This document shows, piece by piece, positions 1 to 4,610 of a stretch of DNA of 6,433 bases. The stretch is taken from contig DXNX01000129.1 in the NCBI GenBank assembly GCA_019413245.1, positions 1-6,433 of the forward strand, in the 5' to 3' direction. The translations under genes and the position numbers were made by a program. Under the pieces are notes generated by a model that was not told the DNA's origin, searched no databases, and saw only the letters and a list, made by a program, of their open reading frames with translations. Source of the stretch: Oscillospiraceae bacterium (GTDB taxonomy: Bacteria; Bacillota; Clostridia; Oscillospirales; Ruminococcaceae). How positions within the stretch are numbered: the stretch's first letter is position 1; the number at the start of each line of letters is the position of its first letter.

Positions 1-417
1 CTGACCACCGGACAGAGCCTTCGGCTTACGGTCGAGCAGGTGCTCGATCTCCAGGATCTTGGCGGCTTCACGCACGCGCTTGTCGATCTCGTCCTTGGGC
101 ATCTTGCGCAGTTCCAGACCGAAAGCCATGTTCTTGTACACGGTCATGTGCGGATACAGAGCGTAGTTCTGGAACACCATGGCGATGTCGCGGTCTTTCG
201 GGGGAACGTCGTTGATCAGGCGCTCGCCGATGTACATTTCGCCCTTGGAGATTTCTTCCAGACCGGCGATCATACGCAGGGTGGTGGACTTGCCGCAGCC
301 GGAAGGACCGACGAAGACGATGAACTCCTTGTCAGCGATTTCCAGGTTGAAATCCTTGACGGCGGTGACATTGCCGGGATAGATCTTGTAGATGTGACGG
401 CAGCTGATACTGGCCAT
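1..417 (-). CDS. msmX: Carbohydrate ABC importer ATP-binding protein, MsmX/MsmK/UgpC type (partial, N-terminal 139 residues)
   Basis: This is the cytoplasmic ATPase that powers sugar (oligosaccharide or glycerol-phosphate type) ABC importers. In Firmicutes one such protein often serves several permeases. The visible part reads MASISCRHIYKIYPG at the start, then Walker A GPSGCGKST at residues 37-45, the Q-loop glutamine at residue 83 in VFQNYALYPH, and ends with the signature LSGGQ at residues 135-139, exactly at the window edge. Walker B, the H-loop and the C-terminal MalK-like regulatory domain would lie to the left; full-length relatives are about 360-380 residues. The ATG at 417 is set by GGAGGG seven bases upstream. 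The gene uses only CGT/CGC for arginine and no GGG for glycine, unlike its neighbours, which suggests high expression. It is divergent from the AraC-family gene. The family is certain; whether it is strictly MsmX or UgpC cannot be settled without the rest of the protein. Confidence 0.93.
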   Translation of the reverse strand, partial: MASISCRHIYKIYPGNVTAVKDFNLEIADKEFIVFVGPSGCGKSTTLRMIAGLEEISKGEMYIGERLINDVPPKDRDIAMVFQNYALYPHMTVYKNMAFGLELRKMPKDEIDKRVREAAKILEIEHLLDRKPKALSGGQ

Positions 418-424
418 GATGTTA

Positions 425-430
425 CCCTCC
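425..430 (-). promoter_or_regulatory. Ribosome binding site of the MsmX-type ATPase gene
   Basis: On the minus strand GGAGGG lies seven bases before the ATG at 417. It is a near-perfect Shine-Dalgarno sequence at optimal spacing and fixes the start. Confidence 0.85.
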
Positions 431-469
431 AAATGGTTTTTTATTGACGTCTCGCGGCGCCTGATTTTC

Positions 470-498
470 TTGACAAACTTATAATATCAGCTTAGAAT
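470..498 (+). promoter_or_regulatory. Housekeeping sigma-A/sigma-70 promoter of the AraC-family gene
   Basis: A perfect -35 TTGACA at 470-475 is followed by a 17-base spacer and the -10 TAGAAT at 493-498. Transcription would start near 505, about 35 bases before the chosen TTG start. The -35 matches consensus fully and the -10 matches four to five of six positions, in the most AT-rich stretch of the window. It overlaps the minus-strand -10 at 481-486, so the pair forms a divergent control region. Confidence 0.75.
481..489 (-). promoter_or_regulatory. Candidate extended -10 promoter for the MsmX-type ATPase gene
   Basis: The minus strand reads TGATATTAT, an extended -10 (TG, one base, then TATTAT at 486-481). 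The -35 region 17 bases upstream (TTTCTT) is poor, which is tolerable for an extended -10 promoter. Transcription would begin near 474 and give a leader of about 57 bases. The element lies inside the spacer of the opposite-facing promoter at 470-498, so the two cannot easily be occupied at once. The call is from sequence match only. Confidence 0.45.
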
Positions 499-526
499 GG
501 GAAAAGAAATAGTATTTTATTGATAT

Positions 527-542
527 GGGAGGCCAGAAATTG
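527..542 (+). promoter_or_regulatory. Ribosome binding site and TTG start of the AraC-family gene
   Basis: GGGAGG at 527-532 lies seven bases before an in-frame TTG at 540-542. An in-frame ATG at 525 overlaps this Shine-Dalgarno sequence and has no purine-rich site of its own upstream. The TTG is therefore the better start, five codons downstream. Confidence 0.7.
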
Positions 543-1355
543 ATATTTGACTGGACCCGCTGCTGCCGCGCCTGCGAGACCCGGGAACTGCAGGGGGAAG
601 ACCCCCTTCTGCTGGACGGCGCCGGGCTGTGGACCGGGGTGCTCTCCAGCGGCAGCTGTATTCTGGAAGGCCCCGGCACCGGGGAGGCACAGGGACATTC
701 GGGGGATATCCTGCTGGGCTTCGGGGAGCTCACCCTGCGGCCGCTTTCCCCCTGCCATCTGCTCTGCCTGCGCCTGGACGGATCGGCGGTGGATGAGTTC
801 CTGCGGGGGCTGGCAGTGCCCCGCTTTGTGGACAGTGCCGCCTGCCCCACCGCCGCCGAACAGCTGGCCCGCCTGTGCAGCGCCCCGGCCCCGGAACCGG
901 GCGCCGTGCCCGACCCTGCCGCAGGGGCGGCGCCGTACGCCCTGCTGTGCGCCCTGGCCCATGCGGATGAGCCGCCCCGCCGCCTTTCGCCCCTGGTGGC
1001 GGAGGCGGTGGAGAGCATCCGCAACAATTATATGGCCCTGTACGGGGTGGAGGACCTGGCCGAAGCCCTGGGGGTGAGCAAATGCCACCTGGTGCGGGTG
1101 TTCTCGGCGGAAATGGGCATTTCCCCGGGAAAATTCCTGACCCATACCCGCATCGAGGCCGCCAAACTGCTGCTGCTGGACCGGGAATACAACCTGGAGA
1201 TGATCGCCAGCCTGTGCGGGTTTTCCGGCGCCAACTACCTGTGCCGGGTCTTCCGGCGGGAGGTGGGCACCAGCCCCGCCTCCTGGCGGGAAGCGGCCGC
1301 GCCCCATGCGGAAGCCAAGCGCCTGCCCCCGCGCCGCAATGAGATCTATGTCTGA
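540..1355 (+). CDS. AraC/XylS-family transcriptional regulator
   Basis: This is a 271-residue DNA-binding regulator in the normal AraC size range of about 250-310. The C-terminal third is a typical double helix-turn-helix: first helix-turn-helix at about residues 169-191 (GVEDLAEALGVSKCHLVRVF), second at about 218-242 (NLEMIASLCGFSGANYLCRVF), then the family-typical ending GTSPASWR. The N-terminal part, about residues 1-145, would be the effector-sensing and dimerisation domain. It is too divergent to name a ligand and holds nine cysteines, including CCxxC at residues 8-12. The gene is divergent from a sugar-importer ATPase over overlapping promoters, so control of that gene and of itself is a reasonable inference. 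A TTG start at 540 is preferred over the ATG at 525 because of the Shine-Dalgarno position. No terminator is seen in the 66 bases before the next gene, so the two may share a transcript. The family is sure; the effector and targets are unknown. Confidence 0.92.
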   Translation: MIFDWTRCCRACETRELQGEDPLLLDGAGLWTGVLSSGSCILEGPGTGEAQGHSGDILLGFGELTLRPLSPCHLLCLRLDGSAVDEFLRGLAVPRFVDSAACPTAAEQLARLCSAPAPEPGAVPDPAAGAAPYALLCALAHADEPPRRLSPLVAEAVESIRNNYMALYGVEDLAEALGVSKCHLVRVFSAEMGISPGKFLTHTRIEAAKLLLLDREYNLEMIASLCGFSGANYLCRVFRREVGTSPASWREAAAPHAEAKRLPPRRNEIYV

Positions 1356-1421
1356 TCCCGGGCGGGAAAAGGGTCAATCTTGTGCTACACGGAACAAAAA
1401 GGTGGAGAGGGGAAAATCGGA

Positions 1422-2513
1422 ATGGCTCTGGAACTGAAGAATCTGTACCGGATACGGCCTGCCAGGGTGGCAGCCGCGGTTTTGCTGCTTTTGCCGGGGC
1501 TGGCCCTGCTGGCTGTGGTGACGCCGGTGCTGTGGCAGCTGGTGTGCGGGCCGCGGGACCTGTATTCCCTGGGCGCCGACGAGCTGGACGGTACTTATGC
1601 GGCGGCGGAGATCGACACCATCTGGGACTGGTATGCGGATTCGGTTACGCCTGCCGCCGACGGCAGCGAGCGTACGGTGGCCCGGGAATATCTGGTGCCG
1701 CTGGCGGACGGAAAGACCTTTATCGGGGTGGAGGTGCCCGCCGACCAGATCCCCGTGGCCGACAAGGTTCTGGAGCAGACGGATCTGTGGCGCAGCGACC
1801 CGGATTCCTACATCTGGGACGGCACCAAACTCACGGTGCGGGGCAGCATCCGGCCCATGGACGGGCAGACGGCGGAACTGTATTACGGATTCCTGGCTGA
1901 ATATTACGGTGTGACCTCTGCGGACCTGGACCGCTTTCCGCCCCTGGTGCTGGTCCAGGGAAAGCTGGACGGCATGTCCGGCGTCACCGTCACCGTGCTG
2001 GGCGTTGCGGCCATCGTGTTCCTGGCGGCGGCTGCGGTGCAGTTCTCCCGGGCGCTGCGCGGACCGGACCTGGAACAGATTTTCCGCTATTGTGCGGCCC
2101 AGCCGGATGAAAAGGCCGCACTGGATCAGGTGGACCGTCTGGGCGGATACGGACGGCCGTTCTGCGGGCTGAGCACCGGCGCAGGCTGGCTGCTGCATAC
2201 CGGCCGGAACCGGGACTGGGCCCTGCGCCTGGAGGATGTGGCCTGGGTGTACATCGCCCGCCCCGCCGGCCGCAGCGGATGGCGGGTCATGGTGTGCAGC
2301 CGCAGCGAAGCCGCGGCCCGGAGCCGCCACGGGGTGCCGGTCCGCCATGCCGCCGAAGCCCGGCAGGTCGTTGACTGGCTGCGGCTGCGCCTGCCGGACG
2401 CGGTGTTCGGATACTCCCCGGCCCGGGAACAGGCGTACCGCTGTGACCCGATGGGCTTCGGCCACCCTGCCGTGGTGCCCGACCCGCCGGAAGACCCGAT
2501 CCTCTTTTCCTGA
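1422..2513 (+). CDS. Unrecognised two-pass membrane protein with extracytoplasmic and cytoplasmic domains (DUF6709-like?)
   Basis: I do not recognise a function. The 363-residue product has a hydrophobic segment at about residues 16-41, a 145-residue region that would lie outside the cell (about 42-186), a second segment at about 187-208, and a cytoplasmic C-terminal part to residue 363. The C-terminal part (around residues 250-278: GWLLHTGRNRDWALRLEDVAWVYI) has the alternating pattern of a bacterial PH-like beta domain. From memory the layout resembles hypothetical proteins grouped as DUF6709; treat that as a guess. The ATG at 1422 has AGAGGGG nine bases upstream; an in-frame TTG at 1380 would add 14 hydrophilic residues but lacks a ribosome site. 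The gene follows the AraC-family gene on the same strand, 66 bases away, with no clear promoter or terminator between, and ends 11 bases before a strong hairpin terminator. Being a gene is near certain; the role is unknown. Confidence 0.82.
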   Translation: MALELKNLYRIRPARVAAAVLLLLPGLALLAVVTPVLWQLVCGPRDLYSLGADELDGTYAAAEIDTIWDWYADSVTPAADGSERTVAREYLVPLADGKTFIGVEVPADQIPVADKVLEQTDLWRSDPDSYIWDGTKLTVRGSIRPMDGQTAELYYGFLAEYYGVTSADLDRFPPLVLVQGKLDGMSGVTVTVLGVAAIVFLAAAAVQFSRALRGPDLEQIFRYCAAQPDEKAALDQVDRLGGYGRPFCGLSTGAGWLLHTGRNRDWALRLEDVAWVYIARPAGRSGWRVMVCSRSEAAARSRHGVPVRHAAEARQVVDWLRLRLPDAVFGYSPAREQAYRCDPMGFGHPAVVPDPPEDPILFS

Positions 2514-2524
2514 GACAGACAAAC

Positions 2525-2574
2525 AAGAGCCGTTCCGCCTACTGTTTGGCGCAGCAAGGCGGGACGGCTCTTTT
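2525..2574. terminator. Intrinsic terminator between convergent genes, probably bidirectional
   Basis: A 16-base-pair stem joins 2525-2540 to 2557-2572 with one G-T wobble pair (2534:2563) and a 16-base loop that can close three more pairs (CTG/CAG). On the plus strand the stem runs into TTTT at 2571-2574, 11 bases after the stop of the 1422-2513 gene. On the minus strand it follows the stop of the 2594-3430 gene by about 20 bases and is trailed by a weaker T-rich stretch (TTGTTTGTCT). It should work well for the plus-strand transcript and plausibly for the minus-strand one. Confidence 0.9.
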
Positions 2575-2593
2575 ATGCGGGCAGCACCCGCGT

Positions 2594-3430
2594 TTACTTT
2601 TTCTGGTATGTACGTTCCGGCATGACGGGAAGTCCCTCCCCGGAGGCGTACCAGGCGCAGAGCAGACCGGCGAGGCCCCACAGGCCCATGGCAATTCCCA
2701 CGGCCAGTTCTGCGGGGGATGCACCGCCGTGACAGAACAGGAACACGGTCTGGGGCAGCTCGTGGCAGGTGCACAGCAGGAATGCGGTCATGCCGGCGGC
2801 AAAGACGCCACGCCCCACCGGCTGGCCCGGGGTCAGGAAGACCCGCAGCAGCATGGACAGGAACAGCAGCGCACCGGCGGCACTGAGCACCCGTAAGGTG
2901 CAGCTCAGCCGCATGACCGAGGCGGGGGCAATGGCAAAACGGTCGATCATGATCCACAGGAAAAACAAAGTGCCGGGCAGGGAGGAAAGGGTCCCGGGCA
3001 GCGGGCGGGTGGGGTCGGCCAGCGGACCGAAGGCCCGCACCCCCCACAGCATGGCCCACAGGGCGGACAGCAGGGCCGTGACGGCGCTGACGATGTCCAG
3101 CGGGGAAGCCAGGACGGACAGAGTCAGCAGCCGCAGCAGGGCGGAAGCACCCAGGGCCACGGTGAGCATCAGCATACACACGCCCAGACCGCGGCAGGGC
3201 CCCAGCAGGGCCCGGGGACGGCGGTTCAGCCGGATGGAGGCCACATAGCTGAGCACCACACCCGCGAACGGCACCGCCAGACGGGGCCAGAACGGCCCGG
3301 CGGTCACAAAGCCGGTGGTGGGGTCGGTGTATAACGTCAGGTCGGCAATACGCAGGCCCAGGCACAAAAGACACACCGCCAGCATCAGAAAAAAAGGCAG
3401 GCGATGTGTGGAAGCATTGGTTTCGGTCAT
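2594..3430 (-). CDS. Unrecognised polytopic membrane protein, about eight transmembrane segments
   Basis: I do not recognise a family. The 278-residue product is mostly hydrophobic, with membrane segments at roughly residues 11-27, 50-66, 81-105, 112-133, 153-170, 180-199, 207-232 and 240-262, and short charged ends (MTETNAST at the start, PERTYQKK at the end). Basic residues after the second segment (RLNRRPR, residues 67-73) suggest that loop is cytoplasmic. No transporter signature, catalytic motif or soluble domain is evident. Several cysteines lie within or beside membrane segments, including CTCHE at residues 220-224. The ATG at 3430 is chosen because GGGAAAGG lies nine bases upstream; an in-frame TTG at 3490 would add 20 residues without a ribosome site. 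The gene is divergent from the SpoIID-like gene, with a good promoter at 3529-3557, and converges with the 1422-2513 gene on a shared terminator. It could be a small envelope or transport protein; nothing stronger can be said. Confidence 0.82.
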   Translation of the reverse strand: MTETNASTHRLPFFLMLAVCLLCLGLRIADLTLYTDPTTGFVTAGPFWPRLAVPFAGVVLSYVASIRLNRRPRALLGPCRGLGVCMLMLTVALGASALLRLLTLSVLASPLDIVSAVTALLSALWAMLWGVRAFGPLADPTRPLPGTLSSLPGTLFFLWIMIDRFAIAPASVMRLSCTLRVLSAAGALLFLSMLLRVFLTPGQPVGRGVFAAGMTAFLLCTCHELPQTVFLFCHGGASPAELAVGIAMGLWGLAGLLCAWYASGEGLPVMPERTYQKK

Positions 3431-3439
3431 GGCAAACGG

Positions 3440-3447
3440 CCTTTCCC
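3440..3447 (-). promoter_or_regulatory. Ribosome binding site of the polytopic membrane protein gene
   Basis: GGGAAAGG on the minus strand ends nine bases before the ATG at 3430. It decides the start in favour of MTETNA rather than the upstream TTG at 3490. Confidence 0.65.
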
Positions 3448-3453
3448 GGCGGG

Positions 3454-3482
3454 GCATATCCGGCCCGGCCGATGAATATACT
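3454..3482 (+). promoter_or_regulatory. Weak sigma-E-like (sporulation) promoter candidate ahead of the SpoIID-like gene
   Basis: GCATATC at 3454-3460 matches six of seven positions of the Bacillus sigma-E -35 consensus as I recall it (KMATATT). After a 14-base spacer, AATATACT at 3475-3482 matches six of eight positions of the -10 consensus (CATACAMT). The leader to the GTG at 3583 would be about 95 bases. There is no good housekeeping promoter in this direction; TATACT at 3477-3482 has no -35 partner. The match is suggestive only, since short AT patches can fit by chance. Confidence 0.3.
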
Positions 3483-3528
3483 GGAAACAAGCGGGCGGGA
3501 CAAGCCCGGCGCCGCAGCTGTATCCTTT

Positions 3529-3557
3529 ATTGTAGCCTGCCGCGCCGCAAAATGCAA
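3529..3557 (-). promoter_or_regulatory. Housekeeping promoter of the polytopic membrane protein gene
   Basis: The minus strand shows -35 TTGCAT (3557-3552), a spacer of exactly 17 bases and -10 TACAAT (3534-3529). Each hexamer is close to the sigma-A consensus. Transcription would begin near 3522 and give a leader of about 90 bases containing a small hairpin at 3492-3508. Confidence 0.65.
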
Positions 3558-3570
3558 GTTGTCCCTGCCG

Positions 3571-3585
3571 GGAGGTGCCCTTGTG
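3571..3585 (+). promoter_or_regulatory. Ribosome binding site and GTG start of the SpoIID-like gene
   Basis: GGAGG at 3571-3575 lies seven bases before GTG at 3583-3585. The open frame extends upstream to an ATG at 3406, but that would overlap the divergent membrane gene, span its promoter and place 59 residues ahead of what is clearly a signal or anchor segment. Confidence 0.8.
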
Positions 3586-4608
3586 AAACAGACGTTTGTA
3601 TGTGCCGTATTGCTGGCTGTCCTGGCGGGGGCGGCCCCGTTTCTGTGCCTGGTGCTGCCCGGAACGCCGGCGGCAGTGACGGCGGGGGCAGCGGTGACCG
3701 CCACCGCCGAGACCGCAGCGGCCGCCACCCCGGAACCGGTGCAGGCATCCCCCGAACCGGAGGACCCCCTGCTGACCGAAGCCCGGACCCCCGTCCTTTT
3801 GTATGACGAGGCGGCGGGGCAGACGGTGTCGGTGAGCCCGGTGGTGTACATGGTGGGGGCGGCGGCCAGCGAGATGCCCCTGACCTGGCCGGATGACGCC
3901 CTCATCGCCCAGATGGTGGCCAGCCATACCTATGCGCTGTACAGCCGGGACCATGGCGGCAGCGACACCGACGGCTGGCTGCAGGTGAACAGTGCTCTGG
4001 CCAGCGGCTGGACCGATGAGGCCGCCCTGCGCAGCCGGTGGGGGGACGACTTTGACGCCAACTGGGCCCGCCTGACCGGTCTGGCGGAGCAGGCGGCGGA
4101 TTCCCTGGTGCTGTACGAGGGCGCCCCGGCTCTGACGGCCTACCATGCCATCAGCAGCGGCCACACCGAGGACAGCCGCCAGGTGTGGGCGGAGTCTCTG
4201 CCCTACCTGTGCGGGGTGGATTCGGTCTGGGACAAATACAGTGACGAATACGAGGTCACCATCCAGTACAGCGATACCCAGTTCGCCGCCGCGGCGGCTT
4301 CCCTGGGACTGACCCTGGACGGTGACCCCGAAGATTGGATCGGCGCCAGCCTGTGGGATAAGGCCGGCTATGTGCAAAGTATTGAGATCGGCGGTGCGCC
4401 CTATAGCGGCACGGCGGTGCGGGATGCCCTGGACCTGCGCAGTGCCTGCTTTGCCATCGCCTGGCGGGGCGGGCAGTTCGTCATCACCACCCGGGGCTAC
4501 GGCCACGGGGTGGGGCTGAGCCAGTACGGCGCCAGGGCCATGGCCGAAGGCGGGGCGTCCTGGCAGGAAATTCTGGAATATTATTTCCCGGGATGCACCG
4601 TGACCTGA
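3583..4608 (+). CDS. SpoIID/LytB-domain protein, membrane-anchored (probable peptidoglycan lytic transglycosylase)
   Basis: The 341-residue product begins VKQTF and has a signal or anchor helix at about residues 5-27. An Ala/Thr/Pro-rich linker follows (about 28-71, with two PEP units), then a SpoIID domain to the end. SpoIID enzymes cleave peptidoglycan glycan strands whose stem peptides have been removed, and act outside the membrane during engulfment in sporulating Firmicutes. Family landmarks: AASEMP with the expected catalytic Glu at residue 97, AQMVASHTYAL (residues 109-119), AYHAISSGHTED (about 186-197), and the C-terminal RGYGHGVGLSQYGA (304-317) with EILEYYFPGC near the end. In most relatives the middle motif reads AARTYA; here the Arg is His. 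The true SpoIID sits in sporulation loci, and no spore gene is seen here, so this may be a SpoIID-like paralogue. The GTG at 3583 is set by GGAGG. The gene is divergent from the eight-segment membrane gene and ends two bases from the converging ABC exporter. The domain call is secure; the role in sporulation or in vegetative wall turnover is open. Confidence 0.9.
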   Translation: MKQTFVCAVLLAVLAGAAPFLCLVLPGTPAAVTAGAAVTATAETAAAATPEPVQASPEPEDPLLTEARTPVLLYDEAAGQTVSVSPVVYMVGAAASEMPLTWPDDALIAQMVASHTYALYSRDHGGSDTDGWLQVNSALASGWTDEAALRSRWGDDFDANWARLTGLAEQAADSLVLYEGAPALTAYHAISSGHTEDSRQVWAESLPYLCGVDSVWDKYSDEYEVTIQYSDTQFAAAAASLGLTLDGDPEDWIGASLWDKAGYVQSIEIGGAPYSGTAVRDALDLRSACFAIAWRGGQFVITTRGYGHGVGLSQYGARAMAEGGASWQEILEYYFPGCTVT

Positions 4609-4610
4609 AG

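Noticed and set aside
40..447. A 135-codon plus-strand open frame over the importer ATPase
   Set aside because: It is antisense to a gene with Walker A and LSGGQ motifs, has no ribosome site, and its Leu/Val/His-rich product is a mirror of that gene's codons.
441..546. Repeated TTATTGAC/TTATTGAT-like words near 441, 467, 517 and 538 as possible AraC-binding repeats
   Set aside because: The copies are short, AT-rich and unevenly spaced, and one is the -35 box itself. They are not distinguishable from chance in this AT-rich spacer.
1380..1421. Upstream TTG at 1380 as start of the two-pass membrane protein
   Set aside because: It has no Shine-Dalgarno sequence, while the ATG at 1422 has one at good spacing directly before a membrane-targeting N-terminus.
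3492..3508. Small hairpin CGGGC/GCCCG with a 7-base loop in the divergent spacer
   Set aside because: Five pairs in GC-rich DNA with no T-tract; too weak to call a terminator, operator or riboswitch.
3406..3582. Upstream ATG at 3406 as start of the SpoIID-like protein
   Set aside because: It would overlap the divergent membrane gene and its promoter, and would put 59 unlike residues ahead of the signal segment. The GTG at 3583 has a strong ribosome site.
1374..3905. An 843-codon open frame on the minus strand
   Set aside because: It runs antisense through the 1422-2513 gene, across the terminator hairpin and two intergenic gaps, and overlaps the 2594-3430 gene in another frame. Its product is rich in Arg, Ala, Gly and Pro with no domain pattern, as expected of a shadow frame in GC-rich DNA.
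3427..4506. A 359-codon minus-strand open frame opposite the SpoIID-like gene
   Set aside because: Composition is Gly/His/Arg/Gln-rich with no recognisable domain, and the opposite strand encodes a clear SpoIID domain.
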